A stretch of 34,100 bases of DNA from a virus: positions 1 to 34,100 of IMG/VR virus record IMGVR_UViG_3300030450_003723; one strand, written 5' to 3'. Under the pieces are notes generated by a model that ran no database searches, had not been told where the DNA came from, and saw only the letters and a list, made by a program, of their open reading frames with translations. How positions within the stretch are numbered: position 1 is the stretch's first letter; each line of letters begins with the position of its first letter. Shown one piece after another: positions 1 to 9,100 of the stretch. A program made the translations under genes and the position numbers.

Positions 1-913
1 CTTCTGCTGGAAAAACAATATGCATTCTTTTAATTTTAATAGATTATGCAATAAAAAACCCAAATAAAGAAATAAGTATTGTATCTGCATCTGTCCCTCA
101 TCTTCGTAGAGGTGTTTTAAAGGACTTTCTTTCTATTCTTAATAGTTTACATAGGTTTAAAGATAATCAGTTTAACAGGAGCTCCCTTAAATATACTTTT
201 ACTAATAATAGTTATATAGAATTCTTTAGTACAGACCAACCTGATAAATTAAGAGGAGCAAGAAGAACAGACTTATTTATAAATGAGTGTAACAACGTTA
301 GCTTTGAATCTTACAATCAATTAATGGTTAGAACATCAGGTAGTATATGGTTAGACTATAATCCATCAATATTATTTTGGGTAGATAAAGAATTAATAGG
401 CCAAGAAGATACAGATTTTATTACCCTTACTTATAAAGATAATGAGGTATTACCACGAAGTATAGTTAAAGAAATAGAAAAAGCAAAGGAAAAAGGAAAA
501 ACATCTACTTACTGGGCCAATTGGTGGAAGGTATATGGATTAGGTGAATTAGGAAGTTTAGAAGGTGTTTGTATTTCTGATTGGAAGGAAATAAGTAATA
601 TACCAAATGAAGCAAGACTATTAAGCTACGGTATGGACTTTGGATATAGTGTAGACCCAACAACATTAATTGCTTTATATAAATGGAATGAAGCTTATAT
701 ATTTGATGAAGTTCTATATAAAAAAGGAATGTTAAATAGAGATATTAGCAGAACATTAACACAATTAGATATAAAAGAAAATATAATAGCAGATAGTGCT
801 GAGCCAAAAAGTATAGCCGAACTTGTAGGATATGGCCATAATGTTTATCCTGTAAGTAAAGGAAGGGATAGTGTAGTATATGGAATTAACTTAATAAACC
901 AAAACGAAATATA
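1..913. repeat. Left copy of diverged terminal direct repeat (terL region)
   Basis: Bases 1-913 align without gaps to 33188-34100. I count about 37 substitutions (about 96% identity). Most fall in third codon positions; only about five amino acids of terL change (Gly-Ser to Asn-Asn, Arg to Gln, Ser to Pro, Ala to Ser). The pattern is that of two natural variants under purifying selection, not random sequencing error. It implies a genome unit of about 33,187 bp read slightly past one full turn. Confidence 0.9.
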
Positions 914-1094
914 CATAACGCAAAGAAGTAAAAACCTTAAAAGAGAATTACAGGGATATGTATGGGCTAAAGATAAAGAGGGTAATACATTACAGAAACC
1001 TACAGGTTCCCATCCTGATTGTATTGATGCTGCGAGGTACGTTTTAACTGATCATTTAGAGAATCCTAATAAAGGACAATATTACATCTATTAA
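3..1094 (+). CDS. terL: Terminase large subunit, 5'-truncated at window edge
   Basis: This is the motor and nuclease that packages DNA into the prohead. The frame is open from base 3, and its first 26 residues are missing here but can be read from the right-hand copy, giving a full length of about 390 residues. The partial sequence begins inside the Walker A motif (SAGKT) and continues with the Walker B/acidic stretch TDLFINE. Acidic residues typical of the RNase H-like nuclease follow: MDFGYSVDP, IIADSAEP and HPDCIDAARY (about D238, D290 and D368 in full-length numbering). This order fits the Terminase_3/SPP1-type family. The small subunit lies just upstream in the other copy. The ATG at 324 is internal and not the real start. 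Confidence 0.93.
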   Translation, partial: SAGKTICILLILIDYAIKNPNKEISIVSASVPHLRRGVLKDFLSILNSLHRFKDNQFNRSSLKYTFTNNSYIEFFSTDQPDKLRGARRTDLFINECNNVSFESYNQLMVRTSGSIWLDYNPSILFWVDKELIGQEDTDFITLTYKDNEVLPRSIVKEIEKAKEKGKTSTYWANWWKVYGLGELGSLEGVCISDWKEISNIPNEARLLSYGMDFGYSVDPTTLIALYKWNEAYIFDEVLYKKGMLNRDISRTLTQLDIKENIIADSAEPKSIAELVGYGHNVYPVSKGRDSVVYGINLINQNEIYITQRSKNLKRELQGYVWAKDKEGNTLQKPTGSHPDCIDAARYVLTDHLENPNKGQYYIY

Positions 1095-1110
1095 AATAAA
1101 TGTTTATAAT

Positions 1111-1143
1111 TTGTTTATATGTTAAATATTTTTATTATATTAG
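1111..1143 (+). promoter_or_regulatory. Candidate promoter downstream of terL
   Basis: The 74-base gap after terL contains TTGTTTATAT (1111-1120), a member of the TTGTnnnnAT family seen in most intergenic gaps of this genome, followed by a TATATTAG-like block at 1136-1143. The next start codon is about 50 bases downstream, so a promoter is more plausible than a ribosome-binding element here. Sequence evidence only. Confidence 0.35.
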
Positions 1144-1168
1144 CTATGTATAACAAAAATTAATAATC

Positions 1169-1360
1169 ATGTCAAAGAGCAAAGAACAATTTAAACACAA
1201 TTTAAAAAGAACAAAAGAAATAAGATTACATAATAGAAAGATAACAAAACAATTTTTTAGAGAATCTGATCCTGATAAGAAATGGAAATTACTTAGAAGT
1301 ATAGAGCCAGAAGATTATAGCTTATTAAATAACCATTTACATCATCCAGATAATTATTAA
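1169..1360 (+). CDS. Hypothetical small basic protein (63 aa)
   Basis: No family was recognised. The protein is 63 residues long, very rich in Lys, Arg and His (MSKSKEQFKHNLKRTKEIRL at the start), with no membrane segment and no cysteine. A helical, nucleic-acid-binding or structural role is possible but unproven. The ATG follows an A/T-rich leader without a Shine-Dalgarno sequence, as is normal for this genome. It is the first gene after terL and may begin the transcription unit served by the candidate promoter at 1111. Confidence 0.6.
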   Translation: MSKSKEQFKHNLKRTKEIRLHNRKITKQFFRESDPDKKWKLLRSIEPEDYSLLNNHLHHPDNY

Positions 1361-1374
1361 CCAAAACAAAAATT

Positions 1375-1524
1375 ATGAAAATTAAATTAAGAGAATTAAC
1401 ACCAGAACAAAACAGAAAAAATTTAATGATAATATTAAAAGAAGGATTAAGACTTATGGTATTAATATTTGCTTTTGTATTATTCTGTAAAGCAAGTTGG
1501 AAGTTTCTAATATGGATTTGGTAA
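1375..1524 (+). CDS. Small single-pass membrane protein (49 aa)
   Basis: An ATG at 1375 opens a 49-residue frame ending in TAA at 1522-1524. The first half is charged (MKIKLRELTPEQNRKN) and the second half is strongly hydrophobic (LRLMVLIFAFVLFCKA), followed by a Trp-rich tail (SWKFLIWIW). One transmembrane helix with a cytoplasmic N-terminus is the simplest topology. It overlaps the next gene by 13 bases, which suggests translational coupling. The function is unknown; it could be an inner-membrane accessory protein, and it lies far from the main lysis block. Confidence 0.5.
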   Translation: MKIKLRELTPEQNRKNLMIILKEGLRLMVLIFAFVLFCKASWKFLIWIW

Positions 1525-1778
1525 TACCTAAACATATAGAAAAGAAATATCCAGATTATAAAAAGAAATTAGCCTGTTGGAATAAAAAATATTTTGTAAT
1601 AGTTAAACCAATAGAAAAGGGATATAAAAAAGGAGGATATCCTGTAACACTTATAATGGATTTTGATGGTACAAAAAAATATGGTAAAGAAATTTATGAT
1701 CAAAATAGTGAAAAATTAGAAAAAAAAATTATATATTTATATAAGCACATTTGGTATTATTATATTTATAAAAAATAA
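1512..1778 (+). CDS. Hypothetical protein (88 aa)
   Basis: No family was recognised. The chosen start is the ATG at 1512 (MDLVIPKHIEKKYPDYKKK) rather than the earlier in-frame ATG at 1497, because the 1512 start gives a short 13-base overlap with the membrane-protein gene upstream. The product is Lys/Tyr-rich with a predicted beta-strand core (YFVIVKPIEKG, YPVTLIMDFDG) and a Tyr-rich end. It is the last gene before a good terminator hairpin, so it closes the small transcription unit downstream of terL. Confidence 0.6.
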   Translation: MDLVIPKHIEKKYPDYKKKLACWNKKYFVIVKPIEKGYKKGGYPVTLIMDFDGTKKYGKEIYDQNSEKLEKKIIYLYKHIWYYYIYKK

Positions 1779-1799
1779 TTAGATTAGTTTTTAATAGTT

Positions 1800-1844
1800 A
1801 AAAAAGGGGGAATTAGTTACTTTATACAATATCTCCCTTTTTTT
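1800..1844 (+). terminator. Rho-independent terminator
   Basis: A 12-bp stem pairs AAAAAAGGGGGA (1800-1811) with TCTCCCTTTTTT (1832-1843), with one G-U pair and a loop of 20 bases, and ends in a T-run. It separates the small genes after terL from the tail block. Confidence 0.8.
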
Positions 1845-1845
1845 A

Positions 1846-1855
1846 TTGTATATAT
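1846..1855 (+). promoter_or_regulatory. TTGTATATAT element abutting a start codon
   Basis: TTGTATATAT lies directly against the ATG at 1856 and directly after a terminator. The same 10-base spacing from TTG to ATG recurs at 11939, 12745, 15066 and 17815. It is a candidate promoter core for a leaderless or nearly leaderless transcript of the tail block, or else a translation signal. Confidence 0.5.
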
Positions 1856-2509
1856 ATGAAAGTTGAAATACTGGTTCCAGATAAATTAAGTGAAATAACT
1901 TTAGGGCAATATCAAAAGTTTGTTAAACTAAATACTGAAGAAAATAAAGATACTCCATTTCTATTAGAAAAGATGGTAGAGATATTTTGTAGTTTAAATT
2001 TGCAAGATATATTAAAGATTAAATTTACTTCAGTACAACAAATAGCTAATAAGTTAAATAAACTATTTGAAGAAGAACCTGAACACATAAAAACATTTTC
2101 ATTAAATGGAGTTAATTATGGATTTATTCCTAACCTTGATGATATGACTCTTGGTGAGTATATAGATCTTGATAGTAATTTATCTGATTGGGAAAAAATA
2201 CATATTGCAATGGCTGTATTATATAGGCCTATTAAAGTTAAGAAAAATAACAAATATAATATAGAAGAATATACAGGACCAAACAACGCTGAACGAATGA
2301 AAGATATGCCATTAAATATCGCAATGGGTAGCATGATTTTTTTTTACAATTTAAGCAACGAATTGCTGACAACTACCCTGAACTTTTTGGTGAACGAGAT
2401 GGAGGAATCAATGACTTTGGAGCAACAGCAACTTTTGGAGCAAAATGGGGTTGGTATCAATCAATCTATGGACTTGCTAAAGGGAATGTTGCCGAGTTCG
2501 ATAAAGTAA
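1856..2509 (+). CDS. Putative tail assembly chaperone, short (0-frame) form
   Basis: A 217-residue protein that opens the tail block, with the pattern MKVEILVPDKLSEITLGQYQ then a GFIPNLDDMTLGEYIDLD segment, which I associate with conserved structural-module proteins of Bacteroidota phages. The coding frame runs through a T9 tract (2337-2345). After it, both this frame (ending LPSSIK) and the -1 frame look like real protein, and the dual-coded stretch 2346-2509 is visibly richer in G+C than its surroundings. That arrangement is the hallmark of lambda G/GT-type tail chaperones. The chaperone role is inferred from this architecture and its position in the tail genes; it is not the family's usual place directly upstream of the tape measure. 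Confidence 0.6.
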   Translation: MKVEILVPDKLSEITLGQYQKFVKLNTEENKDTPFLLEKMVEIFCSLNLQDILKIKFTSVQQIANKLNKLFEEEPEHIKTFSLNGVNYGFIPNLDDMTLGEYIDLDSNLSDWEKIHIAMAVLYRPIKVKKNNKYNIEEYTGPNNAERMKDMPLNIAMGSMIFFYNLSNELLTTTLNFLVNEMEESMTLEQQQLLEQNGVGINQSMDLLKGMLPSSIK

Positions 2510-2607
2510 CTAAATTAAATGTACATAAATGCTTATTGTATTTAGCATTTGAAAAAGAAAAAGTAGAATTAGAAAAAAAATTAATTAAACAAAAAAGTAG
2601 AATATGA
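2332..2607 (+). CDS. -1 frame extension of tail chaperone (frameshift product)
   Basis: In the -1 frame relative to the upstream gene, an open stretch runs from 2332 to a TGA at 2605-2607. It has no usable ATG near its beginning. Its product contains GINDFGATATFGAKWGWYQS, then a YGLAKGN segment, KLNVHKCLLYLAFEKEK and a charged helix, with amino-acid content typical of a real protein. Its stop overlaps the next start as ATGA (2604-2607), the same coupling seen across this genome. Slippage at 2338-2344 (T TTT TTT) would join 163 residues of the 217-aa gene to 87 residues here, giving a protein of about 250 residues. An alternative is a single-base indel in the T run, by mutation or sequencing. 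Confidence 0.65.
   Translation, partial: HDFFLQFKQRIADNYPELFGERDGGINDFGATATFGAKWGWYQSIYGLAKGNVAEFDKVTKLNVHKCLLYLAFEKEKVELEKKLIKQKSRI
2338..2344 (+). other. Candidate -1 ribosomal frameshift slippery site
   Basis: Zero-frame codons here are ATT TTT TTT TAC, which gives a perfect T TTT TTT heptamer where both P- and A-site tRNAs can re-pair one base back. The -1 frame is open from here to the ATGA overlap with the next gene. I did not find an obvious strong downstream pseudoknot by eye. Confidence 0.6.
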
Positions 2608-3062
2608 AAGGGTTCTATAATTTAACAAGTGAATTAAAAACAGCTTTATTAGCAGAGCCATTTTGTAATACAGTTACAACAGGTAGTTTAGATGATATTG
2701 ATTTAAACAAACAAACTATTTATCCACTTGGTCATATAATAGTTAATAATTGTACTGTAGCAACAAATGTATTTACTTTTAATGTATCTGTATTATGTAT
2801 GGACATAGTAGATATTGATAAAAAAGAAACTACAGATATTTTTGTAGGTAATGATAATGAGCAAGATGTTTTAAATACTCAATTATCAATAATAACCAGA
2901 GTAATGAATAAACTACAAAGAGGAGATTTGTATACTAACCTTTATCAAATAGAAGGAACAGTATCATGTGAACCTTTTGTAGATAGATTTGAAAACAAAT
3001 TAGCAGGATGGGCTGCAACATTTGATGTATTAGTTCAAAACGATATGACAATATGCGACTAA
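2604..3062 (+). CDS. Putative tail terminator/tail completion protein (152 aa)
   Basis: The protein starts at the ATGA overlap with the frameshift extension upstream and overlaps the next gene by 10 bases. It is 152 residues, mostly predicted beta strands with helices near the ends, containing GFYNLTSELKTALLAEPFCN at the start and LAGWAATFDVLVQNDM near the end. Size, fold impression and its place next to an HK97 gp10-like gene fit the neck/tail-terminator class (gpU-like), but there is no diagnostic motif. It may also simply be a conserved Bacteroidota phage virion protein of unknown role. Confidence 0.5.
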   Translation: MKGFYNLTSELKTALLAEPFCNTVTTGSLDDIDLNKQTIYPLGHIIVNNCTVATNVFTFNVSVLCMDIVDIDKKETTDIFVGNDNEQDVLNTQLSIITRVMNKLQRGDLYTNLYQIEGTVSCEPFVDRFENKLAGWAATFDVLVQNDMTICD

Positions 3063-3562
3063 AAGAAACAAAAGAAGCATTAATAAAATTTAGAAATTTT
3101 GTAATACAACAAAGTAGATCAAGATTAACTAAAGGAAAAAAGAATGTAAATAAGGATTTATATAATAGCTTAGAAGGTAATGTTAAGGTTATGCCTAATT
3201 CTATTAATGTACAATTTAGCATGGAAGATTATGGAGTGTTTCAAGATAAAGGTGTAAGTGGAAAAGAAAAAAAGTATAATACACCTTTTAGTTACACAAA
3301 TAAAATGCCACCTTTAAAACCTTTAGCTAATTGGGCAAAGTTTAGAAATATTAGATTAAGAGATAAAAAAGGAAGATTTTCTAAAGGCAATTATAATACT
3401 ATAGGATTTTTAATAGCAAGAAGCATATATAAAAAAGGTATTAAACCAAGTTTGTTTTTTACTAAACCATTTGAACAAGCATTTAAAAAATTACCAGAAG
3501 AATTAACAGAAGCTTTTGGATTAGATATTAAAAACTTTTTACAATATACAATAAGACAATGA
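3053..3562 (+). CDS. HK97 gp10-like tail completion protein
   Basis: A 169-residue basic protein. The stretch MEDYGVFQDKGVSGKEKKYN is characteristic of HK97 gp10-like head-tail or tail-completion proteins, which commonly carry Y-G-x-x-x-x-x-G near the middle. A Lys/Arg-rich central part (RLRDKKGRFSKG) precedes a C-terminal helical region (FEQAFKKLPEELTEAFGLDI). It overlaps the gene before (10 bases) and after (4 bases), so all are probably translated together. Its role would be to join or complete the tail at the head interface. Confidence 0.65.
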   Translation: MRLKETKEALIKFRNFVIQQSRSRLTKGKKNVNKDLYNSLEGNVKVMPNSINVQFSMEDYGVFQDKGVSGKEKKYNTPFSYTNKMPPLKPLANWAKFRNIRLRDKKGRFSKGNYNTIGFLIARSIYKKGIKPSLFFTKPFEQAFKKLPEELTEAFGLDIKNFLQYTIRQ

Positions 3563-5112
3563 GTACAAAGATAAACGCAAGAAGTCCATTTTATTTAAGT
3601 TATACAGAACCTACAGTTCCAACTCCTACTTTTAATTGTACTATAGCAGGGCCAACAAGTTCTTCAAGTGGAGAAAGTAATAAATTTGATGTTGACCAAG
3701 CAGGAGTTATAACACTTCCTTTACTTGATTTTGGACAGATTGATTCTATATCAAGTTCTGATTCAGGTTTTGCAAATGACAAATATGCTACAGTATCTAC
3801 CCCTACAACAAGAACTATTACTTTAAAAATTAGAATACCTGATGGATTTTCAAATACTTCTGATGTGTTTTTTAATTGTGATGTAACTGCAACCCAACCT
3901 ACTTTTAGCGCAGGAAGTTCTTGTACAACTAATACAACTTTAAATGGATCAGTACCTACTCAAACTATTACAAGAGGTGGATCTACAGCATCAGTTACTT
4001 TATCGAGTTATTTTACAGCAGGAAGTTCTGCAATTACAGGATATACAATTACAAATAACCATACAGAATTTGTAACTACTTCTTTAAGCGGATCAGGAGC
4101 AAGTCAAACATTAACATTAAATTCTTCTGACATTTGTGATACCAAAGTTATTTATGTAACAGCAACAGATGCATTAGACAATAGTTGTCCTGCGGTGCAA
4201 CCTATAACAGTTACAATAAATGGATGTGGAGCAGCAACTTGTAGTGATAATAGTTTTTCAGGAGGATCAATAAATCAAGCAGGAACAACAATTACAAAAC
4301 CTTATGCTTCTTTTGGAACAGTAGGAAATATATCTTTAACAGATGGAGGAGCACCAATTACAAGTGTAGCTGCTAATAGTGGAGCAACCTCCCAAGATGT
4401 TACATTATGGTTTACTTTAACAGTGCCTGATGGATATTCTAACGCAGGTTCTTCTATAAATTGTTCATTTGTTTTATCACAAGCAGGAACAGGATTAGAT
4501 GCAGGAACTTGTGAATTAGCTAATTTATCAGGTCAGTCAATTTCTACAAGGGGAGTTATTGATCCAGGTGTTGCTAATCATGATGCTTTTTATACAGGAA
4601 CTCCAATTGCAGTAGGAACAAGCTTACCTAATGTTACTGATAGATATGAAGAAGTTAATGAAGATACACCAAGAACTCCTAAAATTAAAGTAACTGTAGG
4701 AACAGGATTTTCTAATTCAGGAGCAATATTAGAATGTCCTATAAACTTAACACAACCTGCAATATTACCAAGTTGTTTTGCAGCAGGGGCAAGTACAGAA
4801 TTTTATATAAGCCAAGGTTTTTCTAATCCTTTTGATGTAACTACAGTTTGTCAAAATACATATTCTGTAAATAAACCAGTTAAAAGAAGTAACACAATAG
4901 CTAACATGGAAGATTTAGCAACTAATAATGGTTTAGTTTGTGAAGGATCTACTCCATTTAGAGGAGGGGGTTTATGGTATGTAGCAGCATCTTTATCATT
5001 CTTAAAAGCAGGAAAAAGAGGATCAGCTAATCAATTAATTAGAATTAACGACAATGGTATGTGTATTGATTATTTATGGTTTAGCTGTCAAACATTAACA
5101 ACAGGAAGTTAA
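3559..5112 (+). CDS. Virion protein with repeated Ig-like/BACON-like domains (517 aa)
   Basis: A Ser/Thr/Gly-rich protein beginning MSTKINARSPFYLSYTEP. Three related modules of about 90-100 residues can be aligned by eye. Each ends with a pattern of a Gly-Phe/Tyr-Ser-Asn turn, a Cys-containing strand and a final Gln: IPDGFSN...FNCDVTATQP near residue 110, VPDGYSN...INCSFVLSQA near 310, VGTGFSN...LECPINLTQP near 395. Between modules one and two lies a cadherin-like piece (YFTAGSSAITGYTITN; VTATDALDNSCPAVQPITVTI). The C-terminal 110 residues form a separate globular domain. Repeated Ig folds on the outside of virions often bind host surface sugars. It could be a tail decoration or a fibre-like protein. 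Confidence 0.65.
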   Translation: MSTKINARSPFYLSYTEPTVPTPTFNCTIAGPTSSSSGESNKFDVDQAGVITLPLLDFGQIDSISSSDSGFANDKYATVSTPTTRTITLKIRIPDGFSNTSDVFFNCDVTATQPTFSAGSSCTTNTTLNGSVPTQTITRGGSTASVTLSSYFTAGSSAITGYTITNNHTEFVTTSLSGSGASQTLTLNSSDICDTKVIYVTATDALDNSCPAVQPITVTINGCGAATCSDNSFSGGSINQAGTTITKPYASFGTVGNISLTDGGAPITSVAANSGATSQDVTLWFTLTVPDGYSNAGSSINCSFVLSQAGTGLDAGTCELANLSGQSISTRGVIDPGVANHDAFYTGTPIAVGTSLPNVTDRYEEVNEDTPRTPKIKVTVGTGFSNSGAILECPINLTQPAILPSCFAAGASTEFYISQGFSNPFDVTTVCQNTYSVNKPVKRSNTIANMEDLATNNGLVCEGSTPFRGGGLWYVAASLSFLKAGKRGSANQLIRINDNGMCIDYLWFSCQTLTTGS

Positions 5113-5122
5113 AAATAATATT

Positions 5123-6109
5123 ATGAGTTTAAGAACAGCAATATTACAATTATATGTTTATTCAGGAACAGAAGGAGCACAAACAACAAGTGATCTAAAA
5201 TATACTATTGAAAAAGAAATTATTGATGGTGATACTAAAATACTTTTTGAAATAGGTGAATTAGTAAGAGATTATATAGACATAACTTTTAATGATGATT
5301 ATGTATGTAATACTAAATGGGTAACAGCAATCACTACCCTATATGATGAAAATAATGAAATATTTACCTATAGCAATCCTGTAACTAATCATTATGTTGC
5401 TTTAAATGGTTATGGTTATTTTGAAGATGAAATAAATCCCCAATTATCTACAGATGCTTTAGTAAGCAGTACTTATATGTATATACCTGAAAGCACAACA
5501 TCTAAAATAGGTGTTTGGGCAGAAGGTGTTGGAAAAGTAACAATAGATGGTTCAGATACTGAAATAACTGATAATGGTAATTCTAATCAAAAAATACAAT
5601 ATGTAACTATTCCTGCAAATAGTTCAACTATACAAGTTTATGACACGCATGATAGTAGTATTTTAAAAACAATAAATATTACTAATGTATGTGAGCCAAA
5701 ATTTACTCCTTATAAAATAACATTTGTAAACAAGTATGGAGCTTATGAAAATATTTGGTTCTTTAAAAAATCAACAGAAAGTTTAAGTGTAACTGATGAA
5801 AAATTTAAACGTAATACTATTAATAATTCTACAGTTACTTACAACACTTACGAAGGCCAACAAGAAAGATATAATGTCAATGGACTTACTTCACTTAGTT
5901 TAAATACAGGATTTGTAAATGAGGATTTAAATAAAACTATTGAAGAACTATTTTTAAGTGAAAATGTTTGGATCAGATATGAAAGTAAAACACAACCTAT
6001 AATACCAAAATCAAAATCATTTGTTTTTAAAACTAAACTTAATGATAAACTTATAAATTATACAGTAGATTTTGAATTTGCATTTAATAAAATTAACAAT
6101 GTTAGATAA
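5123..6109 (+). CDS. Putative tail/baseplate structural protein (328 aa)
   Basis: A soluble beta-rich protein beginning MSLRTAILQLYVYSGTEGAQ, with an N-terminal domain (IGELVRDYIDITFNDDY, about residues 44-60), a middle Ser/Thr/Asn-rich region and a C-terminal domain starting near KITFVNKYGAYENIWFFKK. The pattern resembles structural proteins that sit beside the large tail protein in many Bacteroidota siphophages and prophages, but I cannot place it in a named family. Its stop codon overlaps the next ATG (6109), suggesting coupled synthesis with the 1127-residue tail protein. Confidence 0.55.
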   Translation: MSLRTAILQLYVYSGTEGAQTTSDLKYTIEKEIIDGDTKILFEIGELVRDYIDITFNDDYVCNTKWVTAITTLYDENNEIFTYSNPVTNHYVALNGYGYFEDEINPQLSTDALVSSTYMYIPESTTSKIGVWAEGVGKVTIDGSDTEITDNGNSNQKIQYVTIPANSSTIQVYDTHDSSILKTINITNVCEPKFTPYKITFVNKYGAYENIWFFKKSTESLSVTDEKFKRNTINNSTVTYNTYEGQQERYNVNGLTSLSLNTGFVNEDLNKTIEELFLSENVWIRYESKTQPIIPKSKSFVFKTKLNDKLINYTVDFEFAFNKINNVR

Positions 6110-9100
6110 TGGTAGGATTAGAGCTTTATGTCAAAGATGAAGAAAATGTTTTTCAGCGTATTGAGTTATTTAAGGATGAAAGTGTAACTATTACCCAAAG
6201 CTTACAAGATGTAAAAGATATTGCTAAAGTCTTTTCAGATTATTCACAAACTTTTAACGTACCTGCTTCTAAAAAAAATAATAGGGTTTTTGAACACTTT
6301 TACAATTACCATATAAATATATTTGATGCCAGAAGAAAAAAGGATGCTAAATTATATTTAAATCATCAACTTTTTAAAGAAGGTAAAATAAAATTAGAAG
6401 GTACTACATTAAAAAACAATAAAGCTCACACTTATAAACTAACTTTTTTTGGAAGTGGAGTAAATTTAAAAGATATATTAGGAGAAGATAAATTAGATGC
6501 TTTAGTAGGCCTTAATGAATTTAATTTTGATTATACAACAGCTAATCTAAAAGCTTACATGTCTGATGGTTTAGATGTTTTAGCTTTTGGTGAAGATTTT
6601 GAAGATGCTATTGTTGTTCCTTTAATATCTGCTAAAAAAAGATTTATTTTTGATTCCGCAGGAACAAATACCAATACAGATACTACTTGTAATTTATCAT
6701 CTTATGGACAAGGAGCAGAATTAACACAATTAAAACCTGCTATTAGAGTTTATGCTATTATAAAAGCTATAGAAGCGCAATCTAATTACAATTTAACTTT
6801 TAGTGATGATTTTTTTAATGAAACTAATCCTGAATTTTATAATCTTTATATGTGGTTGCATAGAAAGGAAGGAAATCTTTTTGATGAACAACAACCTGCT
6901 TCTTTCCTTTTTGAAGATTTAAAAAATGATGGAGGTTATAACGAAAAAGTGGTATGTGATTTTAATAATTCAAGAACATCATTTACAACACCTGCATCAG
7001 GTTTAAAAAGAACACAAAGAAACCAAGAAAGATATTTAACTATAGAAATTATTGCTTCCGCTCAAACTTCAAGTAATAAATTTGATTTTATAATTTATAA
7101 AGATGGTCTTTTATATAAAGAGTATAAAGATTTACAAGGAGATACAGTAGGAAACAATCCTATAGTAAAAGGTAAAAAAATACCAAAAGGAACATATAGT
7201 TTTGCTATATTTGGAAGTCATCCAAGTTCTTTTGAAATTATTGGACTTGTTGAAATGGATAAAACATTTTTAGGTGGATTATTTAATAGTAGCGGAGGAA
7301 GGGATAAAAGAAATTTTACTGCCACTACAACAGTTGGAACAACTAACAAATTACAAGCAATAACTCAAGTGCCTGAAATTAAGGTGATTGACCTATTATC
7401 TGGACTTTTTAAATTATTCAATCTAACAAGTTTTCAAAATGAAGATGGAACTATAGAAATAAAATCTTTAGATGCTTTTTATAGAGGAACAACATTAAAA
7501 CCTGTAGTTACTTATGATGTAACCAAAGAAATAGATAAAACAGATTTAACAGTAGATAGTGTTTTACCTTTTAAAGAAGTAAGTTTTAAATATCAAGGTT
7601 TAGATAGTTTTATAACTAAAAGCCATAATGAATTATTTAATATTGAATGGGGATCCTTAAGTTATTCAGGAAATGAAGATACAAAATTAGAGGGTCAGTC
7701 ATATAAAATAGAAGTTCCTTTTGAACACATGAAATTTGAAAGATTGTTAAATGTAACAGGAGGAGCAACAACAGATATTCAATATGGATGGAGTGTAGAT
7801 ATAGACCAAAATTCCTATTTAGGAAAACCATTATTATTTTACCCTGTTAAAAAAACAGTTGATGTTAAAATATTAGAATTAGATAATGCTACATCCTCAA
7901 CGTTAACTTCTGTTTATTTACCTTCTAACTCATATTCTTTATCTGCTACAGATGCATCAGGTGCTGATACTTCAGGTAATATTAACTTTAATGCAGAAGT
8001 AAATGAATATACAGGAAGGCCATTTGAGCTTAGTTTGTTTGAGCAATATTATAAAACATATTTAAAAGAAATATTTGATCCTAAAAGAAGGTTAACAACT
8101 ACTTCTGCTTATTTACCACTTAGTACAATACTTAATATTAAGTTAAATGATAGAATAAGAATTTCTGATAGGTTATATAAGATAAATAAAATGACAACTA
8201 ATTTTGAAACTAATAAAACAGTTTTTGAATTAATAAATATTGTTGTTTCAAGTGGATTAGCTCCATCTACAGTTTTAACAGATGACAATACTGAATTTTT
8301 AGCAATTATTCCACCAACTATTATACCATCAGTAAATTGTATAACAGTAGATACAACAGGATATACTGCTGATGATACAGTTTTAAGAGCAGATTATGGA
8401 TGTAATACTGATGATGTAGAATCCTTTAATGTTAGCCAACCTATTCCTGATACTATTGATTCAAATATAATAGTAGCTGATGTAGAACCTTGTACAGTTG
8501 TAGCTCCAACATTAACAGAAGCAACACAAAAAACAAATACTTCTACAAGTGTTTTCTTTACTCATAATTTAACTACTCTTGGAAGTGTATGTAAAAAGAA
8601 CCAAGTAAGTGATTACGGATGGTTAATTGCAGATGCAGATGCTACATTAAGGGGAAGTGATGATATAGATACATTAATTGGAACAGGTGGTGTTACAAAT
8701 AGAGCGTTTACAAATGGTTCTGTAGGAGATTATACAACAGAAGTTACAGGGCTTACACATCCTGATGATAAATATTGGAGATTTTATGCAAGAACAAATA
8801 CAGATTCTGCTTATGATAAAGCAGATGTAATTAGTGATATATATGGGGCTTCTACTTTTACTGGAGTAAGCTATACAGAAACTACAGCAGTACAGGACTA
8901 TCTTATTTACGATTTTGAAAATATAAGAACCATAAGAATTAAAAGTTATGCAGGAGATATTTATGATTATCAAGGGGTGTTTGGAAATATGCTAATTTAT
9001 TCTAAAATTATACCTTATGTTGTAAAAGGGCCTCCACTTCCTGCTGCTAATTGCGTAACTGTATCAAATCAAGATGAAAGCCCTCCTGTTTGGTGTAATT

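Noticed and set aside
1846-1855. TTGTATATAT as a Shine-Dalgarno-type ribosome site
   Set aside because: It has no complementarity to the usual anti-SD core, and related copies lie 24-50 bases from the next start; a promoter is favoured though translation effects are not excluded.
3559-5112. The 517-residue Ig-repeat protein as the major capsid or tape measure
   Set aside because: It lacks the helical tape-measure composition and the capsid setting; both roles are better filled at 13427 and 9629.
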